From contig CANTWQ010000032.1 in NCBI GenBank assembly GCA_947853365.1, forward strand, positions 1 to 6,641: a DNA stretch of 6,641 nt. Direction: 5' to 3'. Position numbers and translations under genes: made by a program. This stretch comes from an uncultured Bacilli bacterium (GTDB lineage Bacteria > Bacillota_I > Bacilli_A > RF39 > UBA660). The notes under the pieces were generated by a model. The model saw only the letters and a list, made by a program, of their open reading frames with translations, had not been told where the DNA came from and made no database searches. Positions 1 through 5,529 of the stretch are shown piece by piece; positions within the stretch are counted from its first letter, which is position 1, and each line of letters opens with the position of its first letter.

Positions 1-232
1 ATGAGAATATTCTTCGAATTGCAACAATATACATTAACCAAGTGATTATAGGTGTAATCATGCTATATTCAACGCCATAAAGAAACAAAGATGGTATAGA
101 TAATAAAACAGTCCAGATGAACATCTTAACATTAAACGAAAAATCTTTGGTGTCACTCACATTTTTAACAATCCATATTCCTGAAATGGATATAATAAAA
201 CCTGTAATAAATCTAACTATCACATCCCACAC
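1..232 (-). CDS. N-terminal part of a multi-pass membrane protein, probable AgrC-like sensor kinase (cut by window edge)
   Basis: An open frame runs from a GTG at 232 off the left edge, giving 77 residues (MWDVIVRFITGF...). In this frame a TGA stop lies just upstream and is followed by two AAC codons and then the GTG, so this is the first possible start. An AGGAG sits about 10 bases before it. Three hydrophobic segments are visible, at about residues 4-22, 36-52 and 58-72, each followed by basic or polar residues. No catalytic domain is in the window. The start overlaps the end of the LytTR regulator gene by 20 bases, which implies translational coupling. Membrane proteins coupled to LytTR regulators are most often GHKL histidine kinases of the AgrC/ComD type that sense peptides. 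The kinase assignment is inference from context; the coding call itself is fairly safe. Confidence 0.62.
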   Translation of the reverse strand, partial: MWDVIVRFITGFIISISGIWIVKNVSDTKDFSFNVKMFIWTVLLSIPSLFLYGVEYSMITPIITWLMYIVAIRRIFS

Positions 233-950
233 GTTGTTTCAACTCCTTTTTGTAGTCCCTAGATACTTGATAAGTTGTTTCTCCATTATTAAAAACCAAT
301 TTCCCTTCATGAGGATCATATTCACTTACTTGATCCACATTGATAATCATACTCCGACTGACTTTTACAAACCTAGCATCTTTTTCTAAGATTTTATCCA
401 TTTGATTGATCGTTGCATTGATATAGTTTTCGCCATAGGTTGTTTTAATTTTACACTTTTTAGAATCTGGTTCTTTTTCGATATAGATGATGTGGCGATA
501 TTCTACTTTATGAATGATATGGTTATATTCATAACTCAACGTTTTGTATCGATGATCATAATGTTTGATGGATACCTCTAGTACTTCTTTTACTTTGTTT
601 TCACAATTATCTAATTTATTGATGTAATCCAGTAGATATAACCGATTACTTAGTGCGTCATATTTATATTGATTATATGCTGTAATAATAACAATAATAG
701 ATACCCAATCATCAAATTCTTCACGAATACATCTAGCCGCATCCAAGCCTGAACTGTGTTCTGTTTGAATATCTAAAAAATATACTTTAAACCCTATTTC
801 TTTTGCTACAACTTCTCTAAACTTCTGATCATAATCGTGTCTTAAAATACATTTATAATCCATATCATAATTCATCATAAACTTATCAATTAAATCTTTC
901 ATGTACTTTGTAAATTCTACGTTGTCATCACAAATAATAAAGTTTAGCAT
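213..950 (-). CDS. LytTR-family response regulator (AgrA/ComE type)
   Basis: This 245-residue two-component regulator has a receiver domain at about residues 1-125. It carries the acidic pair D8/D9, the phosphoacceptor D60 in YFLDIQT, the switch residue T90 and the lysine K112 in DYINK. A LytTR DNA-binding domain follows at about 142-240, with the typical core FVKVSRSMIINVDQV near 194-208. The family binds paired direct repeats upstream of its targets after phosphorylation, and commonly controls quorum sensing, bacteriocin or surface functions. The start is an ATG with GGAG eight bases upstream. The next gene overlaps its end by 20 bases and encodes a membrane protein, probably its kinase. 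A terminator hairpin separates it from tagO, so it probably has its own promoter, which I cannot locate in the 53-base gap. Length and domain order are normal for the family. The signal it responds to cannot be read from this window. Confidence 0.94.
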   Translation of the reverse strand: MLNFIICDDNVEFTKYMKDLIDKFMMNYDMDYKCILRHDYDQKFREVVAKEIGFKVYFLDIQTEHSSGLDAARCIREEFDDWVSIIVIITAYNQYKYDALSNRLYLLDYINKLDNCENKVKEVLEVSIKHYDHRYKTLSYEYNHIIHKVEYRHIIYIEKEPDSKKCKIKTTYGENYINATINQMDKILEKDARFVKVSRSMIINVDQVSEYDPHEGKLVFNNGETTYQVSRDYKKELKQRVGCDS

Positions 951-974
951 CTTATCCTCTCCTATCTTTCTATG

Positions 975-1003
975 AAAAAAGCATAGAACTCTTCGTTTAT
1001 GCT
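975..1003 (-). terminator. Intrinsic terminator after tagO
   Basis: Directly after the tagO stop codon the minus strand reads AGCATA-AAC, a five-base loop, then GTT-C-TATGCT. This gives a nine-base-pair stem with one bulged C. The last T of the stem begins a run of six T. There is no equivalent T run immediately after the hairpin on the plus strand, so it acts on minus-strand transcripts. Confidence 0.8.
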
Positions 1004-2095
1004 TTACTTCCGTTTTTCTATTTTCTCTTTAATCTCCTTCATTGTTGGTGGACGTTTTTCAGTGATAATATTAGTATAACATACAAACCATAAAATGAGG
1101 AAGAATAGTATGATGTAAATAATCTTGGCAATCGTCGGATCTTTTAGAACATAGAAAATAGATGTCAAAGCGAATAATATATCAATGGCATAAATTATCA
1201 ATACAGTTGTTCTTTGCGAAAAGTTCATTCCTAACAATTGATGATGTAAGTGTTGTTTATCTGCTTCAAATGGAGGTCTTCCTTTTAATAATCTGCGGAT
1301 AATAGCAAATAAAGTATCTAATATTGGAATTGCTATAATACTAAGAGGAATAAATAAGGTGGTAAAAGCCATTCCTTTAAATCCTAATAATGAAATGACA
1401 GCAATCATGAATCCCATAAATTGGGAGCAGTCTCCGGCAAAAATTTTGGCGGGATAAAAGTTGTGAAGTAAAAAACCAAGTGTTGCTCCTAACATGATGA
1501 AACTCAATAACATTTCCAAACTACCTGATCGAGACTGAAAAATACAAATAATCCCCGTCGTTAGATAGAATATGGAGGAAATCCCACTGCTTAATCCATC
1601 AAGGCCATCGATCAAATTGATGACATTGACGCAAGCCACAATAAAGAAAATAGTAATAGGATAAGACCAAAATCCAAATTCAATGGGATCCCATCCAAAT
1701 ATTGTAATATTTTCAATTAGCAGTTTTCCATAAAAGGTGAGTACACAAGCCGCAACGATTTGACCAATTAACTTATAACTTGCTCTTAAGTCATGAATAT
1801 CGTCAATAATTCCGGTTAGAATGATAATGAAACTTCCGATTAAAATCGCATTCATTTTAACACTATGGGTTCCAAATAACATATATCCAAACAGAAAACT
1901 TAAAAAGATCCCAACGCCTCCCAATTTAGGAATTGGTTTTTTGTGGATATGACGATTTCCTTCGTCGGTTCTTGGAACATCGACTGCTCCGATATGATGG
2001 GCAATTCTTTTCATTAGTGGCATTAGTAAAGCACTAAATAAGAAAGTAACTAATACCATTATGATTACTTCTTGTACGGTACTTCCTACTAACAT
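1004..2095 (-). CDS. tagO: Undecaprenyl-phosphate GlcNAc-1-phosphate transferase, TagO/WecA family
   Basis: A polytopic membrane enzyme of the MraY/WecA/TagO family. Such enzymes transfer a sugar phosphate, usually GlcNAc-1-P, to undecaprenyl phosphate and so start wall teichoic acid or other surface glycan synthesis. Family motifs are present (numbering from the upstream ATG at 2101): HIHKKPIPKLGG (51-62), the magnesium-binding DDIHD (100-104), NVINLIDGLDGLSSG (159-173), AKIFAGD (218-224) and the cytoplasmic HLHHQLL (284-290) with a K-G-R-P loop before it. About ten hydrophobic segments are seen. The start at 2095 is preferred because GGGGG then lies six bases upstream, whereas it touches the ATG at 2101 with no spacing. 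This gives 363 residues, normal for the family. Odd point: the usual G-D-(S/T)-G-S after AKIF reads GDCSQ, one residue short. The gene has its own promoter and terminator. The substrate is inferred from the family. Confidence 0.92.
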   Translation of the reverse strand: MLVGSTVQEVIIMVLVTFLFSALLMPLMKRIAHHIGAVDVPRTDEGNRHIHKKPIPKLGGVGIFLSFLFGYMLFGTHSVKMNAILIGSFIIILTGIIDDIHDLRASYKLIGQIVAACVLTFYGKLLIENITIFGWDPIEFGFWSYPITIFFIVACVNVINLIDGLDGLSSGISSIFYLTTGIICIFQSRSGSLEMLLSFIMLGATLGFLLHNFYPAKIFAGDCSQFMGFMIAVISLLGFKGMAFTTLFIPLSIIAIPILDTLFAIIRRLLKGRPPFEADKQHLHHQLLGMNFSQRTTVLIIYAIDILFALTSIFYVLKDPTIAKIIYIILFFLILWFVCYTNIITEKRPPTMKEIKEKIEKRK

Positions 2096-2125
2096 ATACA
2101 TCCCCCGTTTGCTTTTATTATTTTC

Positions 2126-2134
2126 ATTATAACA
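2126..2134 (-). promoter_or_regulatory. Extended -10 promoter for tagO
   Basis: The minus strand reads TGTTATAAT, a perfect extended -10 (TG, one base, TATAAT). It lies 25 bases upstream of the ATG at 2101 and just past the mbl terminator. The -35 region at about 17 bases spacing is a T-rich stretch with no good TTGACA match, which an extended -10 can tolerate. A second TATAAT lies ten bases upstream. Predicted transcription starts near 2119. Confidence 0.7.
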
Positions 2135-2146
2135 TATTATACACAG

Positions 2147-2171
2147 AAAAAAACCTAATTTTTTTAGGTTT
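2147..2171 (-). terminator. Intrinsic terminator overlapping the mbl stop codon
   Basis: The minus strand reads AAACCTAA, a five-A loop, then TTAGGTTT, followed by further T residues. This gives an eight-base-pair perfect stem and a seven-T tail including the stem end. The 5' arm overlaps the last bases of mbl including part of its TAA stop, so the terminator is partly coding. Confidence 0.85.
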
Positions 2172-3150
2172 AGTGATCGATTAGTTCAATATGATCTAAG
2201 AGAATTCCGGTTCCTTCCGCAACGCAAGTTAAAGGGCTTTCAGCCAAAAAGACTGGTACTTTCAATTCTTCCGCAAATAGTTGTGGAAAACCTTCTAATT
2301 GTGCTCCACCACCGGTCAAAATAATTCCTTTATCCACAATATCTGCGGATAACTCTGGTGGTGTATGTTCTAATACGGTTTTGGCAGTTCGCACTAATTT
2401 CATTGCGTCGTCAGATAAAGCCTCTTCAATTTCGGATGCGGTTATAGTAATTGTTTTCGGTAATCCTGTAACGGCATCACGTCCCTTTACCTCTTTTTTC
2501 TCTTTCTTGGTCTTTTGATAGACGGTTCCTATTTCTTTTTTGATTTCTTCCGCAGTGCGTTCTCCAACCAAAAGATTATGCTTGTCCTTTAAATAGTGGA
2601 TAATATCATTATCAAAAGCATTTCCGGCAATACGAATAGATTCACTTGTAACAATGCCTCCTAGCGATAATATGGCAATATCAGTCGTTCCTCCACCAAT
2701 ATCAATTACCATATTTCCAGATGGTTTCGCAATATCTAATCCGGCCCCTACCGCTGCTACTTTTGGTTCTTCTTCTAGAAATACTTTCCTAGCGCCGGTC
2801 ATCATAGCAGCTTCTTTAATGGCATTTTTTTCTACTTGTGTAATATTCGATGGACAACAAATCAATATCCGTGGTTTAATAAAACGTTTCCCAATGGCCT
2901 TTTTAATAAAATGATTGAGCATCGCTCCTGTAATATCAAAATCAGCAATGACGCCATCCTTCATCGGACGAATGGCTTTGATTTTTCCCGGAGTTCTTCC
3001 TAACATTTCATTGGCTTCATCTCCAACGGCTAACACTTTCTTCGTTTCGGCATCGATCGCAACGACACTGGGTTCATTTAATACAATTCCTTTGCCCTTT
3101 TCATAAATTACGACATTGGCAGTTCCAAGATCGATTCCTATATCTTTCAC
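2170..3150 (-). CDS. mbl: Rod-shape actin homologue, Mbl/MreB family
   Basis: A 326-residue bacterial actin that forms membrane-bound filaments guiding lateral wall synthesis. Visible nucleotide-binding motifs are phosphate-1 DIGIDLGTANV (3-13), phosphate-2 VIDIGGGTTDIA (148-159) and the adenosine motif ILTGGGAQLEGF (277-288). The opening DIGIDLGTANV...GKGIVLNEPSVVA is closer to Bacillus Mbl than to MreB as I recall them, and the position right after spoIIID matches the spoIIID-mbl pair of Bacillus. The start is GTG with a perfect AAAGGAGG and six-base spacing, and no in-frame ATG competes. It lies 15 bases after spoIIID with no promoter or terminator between, so the two are one transcript. 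MreC and MreD are not nearby, as expected for Mbl. Length is slightly below the usual 330-335. Whether to call it mbl or a general mreB is the only real uncertainty. Confidence 0.95.
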   Translation of the reverse strand: MKDIGIDLGTANVVIYEKGKGIVLNEPSVVAIDAETKKVLAVGDEANEMLGRTPGKIKAIRPMKDGVIADFDITGAMLNHFIKKAIGKRFIKPRILICCPSNITQVEKNAIKEAAMMTGARKVFLEEEPKVAAVGAGLDIAKPSGNMVIDIGGGTTDIAILSLGGIVTSESIRIAGNAFDNDIIHYLKDKHNLLVGERTAEEIKKEIGTVYQKTKKEKKEVKGRDAVTGLPKTITITASEIEEALSDDAMKLVRTAKTVLEHTPPELSADIVDKGIILTGGGAQLEGFPQLFAEELKVPVFLAESPLTCVAEGTGILLDHIELIDH

Positions 3151-3165
3151 ATTCTTCCTCCTTTG

Positions 3166-3417
3166 CTATTTTAATTGTAAATATTTGATTCTTGTTGATT
3201 CGCCTCCATGGATATGACGTAATTTTAGATGTTCATCCAATATTTTTCTAATCTCTTGGGCTAAATAGGGATCTACTTCTTGAATACGCTCTGTTAAATC
3301 CTTATGGACAGTACTCTTGCTTATTTGATAGATTGCCGCTATTTCACGAATGGTATGATTGGTATCTTTCATATCCTGGGCTTCTTTTAAAATTCTCATC
3401 TTTATTTTTCGATTCAT
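3166..3417 (-). CDS. spoIIID: Sporulation transcription factor SpoIIID
   Basis: A small DNA-binding regulator that acts in the mother cell during sporulation, activating and repressing genes of the sigma-E regulon. With the start at 3417 it has 83 residues, against about 93 in Bacillus subtilis; the shortfall is at the C-terminal tail. A helix-turn-helix lies at about 22-42 with recognition-helix core SKSTVHKDLTER (33-44), which matches Bacillus SpoIIID as I recall it. The basic C-terminal segment follows, with LRHIHGGESTRIKY at 66-79. The start at 3417 is chosen because AAGGAG lies six bases upstream; it abuts the other ATG, at 3423, with no spacing. The spoIIQ terminator lies upstream, so a dedicated promoter should sit in 3424-3462. 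It is co-transcribed with mbl. Confidence 0.96.
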   Translation of the reverse strand: MNRKIKMRILKEAQDMKDTNHTIREIAAIYQISKSTVHKDLTERIQEVDPYLAQEIRKILDEHLKLRHIHGGESTRIKYLQLK

Positions 3418-3430
3418 AAACATCTCCTTA

Positions 3431-3448
3431 CTGTAACATATGTAACAG
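3431..3448 (-). promoter_or_regulatory. Near-palindrome upstream of spoIIID, possible operator or promoter element
   Basis: An 18-base near-palindrome (CTGTAACATATGTAACAG on the plus strand) is symmetric at every position except one A/A pair. It also reads as the heptamer TGTAACA twice with a nine-base period. It sits just before the spoIIID ribosome-binding site and inside the only stretch that can hold the gene's promoter. The minus-strand CATATGTT within it is a partial match to a sigma-E -10 (CATACAAT). Function is inferred from position; it does not closely match a SpoIIID site known to me. Confidence 0.4.
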
Positions 3449-3462
3449 AGACATCTATGATG

Positions 3463-3489
3463 AAAAAAAGGCGATTTTTTAGAAATCGC
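3463..3489 (-). terminator. Intrinsic terminator overlapping the end of spoIIQ
   Basis: The minus strand reads GCGATTT, a short loop, AAATCGC, one C, then seven T. The 5' arm consists of the last spoIIQ codons and runs to the stop codon, which falls at the edge of the loop. The seven-base-pair stem plus T tail is a standard intrinsic terminator. Confidence 0.85.
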
Positions 3490-4111
3490 TGATCTTTTTA
3501 TCGAAATAATTTTCTGGATCTACGACTTGTCCTTGATAATATAATTCAAAATGTAGATGATTTCCCAGATTTTGATCTAATGTGCTTGTTCCACTTTTAC
3601 CGATCGTTTGACCTTGGGTAACGGTATCATTTTCTTTGACTGATACTTCACTTAAACTTTGATACACACTGATGATATCGTTATCATGGCGAATTTTTAC
3701 AGATTTTCCAAGTAGTTCTGTTTCTTCGACTTCGATTACCGTTCCATCGAATACACTGACAACGTCAAAGGTGTTTTCGGCAGTATAATCGCTTCCAGAA
3801 TTTTGCAAATATGTATTTTCATGATAGATAATCGATTGTTCTTGTTTTGGCTCTTCGGCATCTTTATCATAAAAATATTTTGCGATTTGTACAGAGGAAT
3901 CTGTATATGGTCGGATCATACTTGCTTCCACATTTACAACCGGTACGTCTTGTTCTCCAACAACATTGGTTACATAATTCATTGGTGTTTCTTCTTTTAT
4001 GGGTGCGTTTAATGTTTTATTTAATAGGAATATACTGGCCACAAAGACACCGCATGCAATCACATATAATGTCGGTAAAACAAATGGTTTTAATTTCAAT
4101 CTCTTTTTCAT
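3479..4111 (-). CDS. spoIIQ: Stage II sporulation protein SpoIIQ, LytM/M23-domain protein
   Basis: A forespore membrane protein whose external LytM domain pairs with SpoIIIAH of the mother cell to form the channel across the intermembrane space. With the start at 4111 it has 210 residues. A basic cytoplasmic tail (MKKRLKLKP) is followed by one membrane helix at about 11-31, a linker, and an M23/LytM domain at about 105-205. That domain contains FDVVSVFDGTVIEVEE, IRHDNDIISVYQSLSEVSV and GNHLHFELYYQG. The second zinc motif HLH (185-187) is kept, but where active enzymes have H-x-G-x-D this protein has N104-S-G-S-D108, so it is probably not a working peptidase, as also holds for the Bacillus protein. 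The start is chosen over an upstream ATG (4147) because GAGGTGG lies five bases before it. Position before spoIIID and mbl, and a sigma-F-like promoter upstream, support the identity. Confidence 0.93.
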   Translation of the reverse strand: MKKRLKLKPFVLPTLYVIACGVFVASIFLLNKTLNAPIKEETPMNYVTNVVGEQDVPVVNVEASMIRPYTDSSVQIAKYFYDKDAEEPKQEQSIIYHENTYLQNSGSDYTAENTFDVVSVFDGTVIEVEETELLGKSVKIRHDNDIISVYQSLSEVSVKENDTVTQGQTIGKSGTSTLDQNLGNHLHFELYYQGQVVDPENYFDKKISDF

Positions 4112-4129
4112 CTTTTCCACCTCATTTAG

Positions 4130-4158
4130 AGTTTGGACAAGAGGCATTTGTTTTATAC
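4130..4158 (-). promoter_or_regulatory. Sigma-F-like (forespore) promoter for spoIIQ
   Basis: The minus strand carries GTATA at 4158-4154, a 15-base spacer, then GTCCAAACT at 4138-4130. The sigma-F pattern is G-Y-A-T-A, about 15-16 bases, then G-G-N-N-A-N-A-N-T. All defined positions match except the second G of the -10. Transcription would start near 4123, at the edge of the ribosome-binding site, so the leader would be very short. spoIIQ is a sigma-F target in Bacillus, which supports the call. Confidence 0.65.
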
Positions 4159-4164
4159 TTTTTT

Positions 4165-4362
4165 TTAAAATATTTTTGATGATAAAAAGACATCATAAAT
4201 AAAATTTGTAAATAAATAAATTAGAGAAAGGCCTAAAATCGTATAAAAGATACGGGCTTGCCAAATGCGATTTTTTTTAAAAATATGATTGATATTAATA
4301 CTATCCATAGCCCAAATGACTAGAGGTGTTGTAAATAAATATAGAAAAAACTTAGCGCTCAT
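4165..4362 (-). CDS. ywzB: DUF1146 (YwzB-like) small integral membrane protein
   Basis: A 65-residue membrane protein with two hydrophobic segments, at about 4-20 and 36-60. They are joined by the basic loop IFKKNRIWQAR, which is the recognisable core of the DUF1146/YwzB family (in Bacillus: F-x-K-N-x-x-x-Q-A-R followed by a hydrophobic helix). Its biochemical function is unknown. The start at 4362 is preferred, with GAGG six bases upstream. The longer GTG start at 4374 would overlap the rpiB stop by four bases but has no ribosome-binding site. It follows rpiB within nine bases and is surely co-transcribed with it. In Bacillus and clostridia this gene usually sits between the atp operon and murA/spoIID, close to spoIIQ. 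The spoIIQ sigma-F -35 lies only seven bases beyond its stop, so transcription from rpiB may also read into spoIIQ. Confidence 0.88.
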   Translation of the reverse strand: MSAKFFLYLFTTPLVIWAMDSININHIFKKNRIWQARIFYTILGLSLIYLFTNFIYDVFLSSKIF

Positions 4363-4370
4363 GATGGTCC

Positions 4371-4811
4371 TCACTTATTTTCGTATGATGTAATTTCATC
4401 AATTCTTCTTTGGTGACGTTCTTTTTTTGAAAAGTCCGTTTTTAAAAAGGTATCTACAATATCTAAAGCACGGAAAGCACTCATACTTCCATTTAAAGCT
4501 AGAATATTGGCATCGTTATCTAATCGCGTCATTTTGGCTTCTTTTATCGTATCTACTTTGGCACAACGAATTCCTTTTACTTTATTACAAGCAATGGAAA
4601 TGCCAATCCCACTTCCACAAATGGCAATACCAAAATCAACCTCTTTATTTGCGACTGCTTCTCCTAATAGAAAGGCAAATTTTGGATAATCTACAGAATC
4701 TAATGATGTGGTTCCAAAATCCTCTACTTCTATTTTTTTCTTATTTAAATAGCGAATGATCTTTGATTTTAATTTGTATCCTCGATGATCACTTGCGATT
4801 CCAATTTTCAT
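4371..4811 (-). CDS. rpiB: Ribose-5-phosphate isomerase B, RpiB/LacAB family
   Basis: A 146-residue cytosolic sugar-phosphate isomerase that interconverts ribose-5-phosphate and ribulose-5-phosphate in the pentose phosphate pathway. Family signatures are KIGIASDHRGYKLK (2-15), the catalytic cysteine C65 in AICGSGIGISIACNK (63-77), and the phosphate-binding end HQRRIDEI (133-140). Length is normal. One notable change: the family's H-N-D-A-N motif reads D98-N-D-A-N. In E. coli RpiB the histidine at this place (His99) is proposed to help open the sugar ring. The allied LacA/LacB galactose-6-phosphate isomerases cannot be ruled out, but a single stand-alone gene beside DUF1146 fits RpiB better. 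The start is ATG with GGAGG eight bases upstream. It has its own extended -10 promoter and heads a short operon with the DUF1146 gene. Confidence 0.93.
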   Translation of the reverse strand: MKIGIASDHRGYKLKSKIIRYLNKKKIEVEDFGTTSLDSVDYPKFAFLLGEAVANKEVDFGIAICGSGIGISIACNKVKGIRCAKVDTIKEAKMTRLDNDANILALNGSMSAFRALDIVDTFLKTDFSKKERHQRRIDEITSYENK

Positions 4812-4836
4812 GTTTCATTCCTCCAATTCTATTTCT

Positions 4837-4845
4837 AGTATACCA
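4837..4845 (-). promoter_or_regulatory. Extended -10 promoter for rpiB
   Basis: The minus strand reads TGGTATACT, an extended -10 (TG, one base, TATACT), 26 bases upstream of the rpiB ATG. At 17-base spacing the -35 is weak and A-rich. The upstream flank (4846-4914) is strongly AT-rich. Predicted start near 4830. It is the only good promoter between the upstream terminator and rpiB. Confidence 0.62.
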
Positions 4846-4914
4846 CGAATATTTTACCATTTTATGAAATAAATATGGGATTTTTTGAAATTTTTTTAGG
4901 ACATTTATTCATAC

Positions 4915-4941
4915 AAAAAAGTGTCATTATTAAACACTTTT
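4915..4941 (-). terminator. Intrinsic terminator after the surface-protein remnant, possibly bidirectional
   Basis: The minus strand reads AAAAGTGT, a nine-base loop, then ACACTTTT plus two more T. This eight-base-pair stem starts at the base after the TAG stop of the upstream gene. The A and T ends of the stem give a short T stretch on the plus strand too, so it may also block plus-strand transcription. Confidence 0.82.
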
Positions 4942-5391
4942 CTACGGTAAAATTAAAACTAGGCGAAAGGAATAGGCATCATCATTATACCCATATTCAC
5001 GAAAGAAACCAAAAATTCCGGCACTAGATGAACTACTATATCCTCCACCACGCAATAACCAGGAATATTTTGAACTCGACATTGATGCGTAATCACTATA
5101 CCAACTGGATGTTTCACTTAGGGCGTGGCCATAACAAACGCCACTATTGCATGCAGAACTGGTAGATGTTGAAGTATAACAATCATAATATTTAATGTCC
5201 GGTAGACTACTAAAACCACCGTTTGCAATATATCCGTTATAATTTCCCATCACATAATACCAAGCCCCTCCATTCTATATTATCCCATCTTCCTTTCCCA
5301 TTCGTGCAGGTAATATTTGTTATTTGATATCCATCTTCTTTTCCGGGAAATGTCTGGGGTGGAGTTTTAGAACTGATATAATTCCACGACA

Positions 5392-5418
5392 AAGAGACAC
5401 CGTTATTTTGTGTCTCTT
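5392..5418 (-). repeat. Nine-base-pair perfect inverted repeat inside the remnant gene
   Basis: AAGAGACAC and GTGTCTCTT flank a nine-base loop. The repeat lies in the codons just after the membrane segment (around EETQNNGVSLS). In RNA it would form a stable hairpin on either strand. On the plus strand it is followed only by CTTTT, a poor terminator tail. Confidence 0.6.
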
Positions 5419-5499
5419 CTTTTAAAGTAATCTTGTCATACGAGAAAATGAGTACTAAAATCAGTACTCCTAAACTTATGATTTTATAATACTTGCCCA

Positions 5500-5505
5500 C
5501 CCCCC
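5500..5505 (-). repeat. G6 homopolymer at a frame boundary
   Basis: Six consecutive G on the minus strand (C on the plus strand) end at the GTG of the 5500 frame. Upstream lies the frame of the best-supported ATG (5531), which ends 15 codons later at a TAA. Removing one G makes a continuous start reading MKQRKNQALGVGKYYK and onward into the membrane helix. Slipped-strand changes at such tracts can switch genes on and off; here that is inference. Confidence 0.55.
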
Positions 5506-5529
5506 AGGGCTTGGTTTTTTCGTTGCTTC

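Noticed and set aside
4170..4200. Short inverted repeat ATGAT...ATCAT near the end of the DUF1146 gene as a terminator.
   Set aside because: It has only five AT-rich base pairs and no proper T tail.
3803..4202. Several plus-strand open frames of 60-110 codons opposite spoIIQ and DUF1146.
   Set aside because: They lie antisense to well-recognised genes, have odd amino-acid composition and show no ribosome-binding site or family motif.
5451..5468. Repeated AGTACT palindromes in the remnant gene as a regulatory site.
   Set aside because: They are explained by the repeated Val-Leu codons of the membrane helix.
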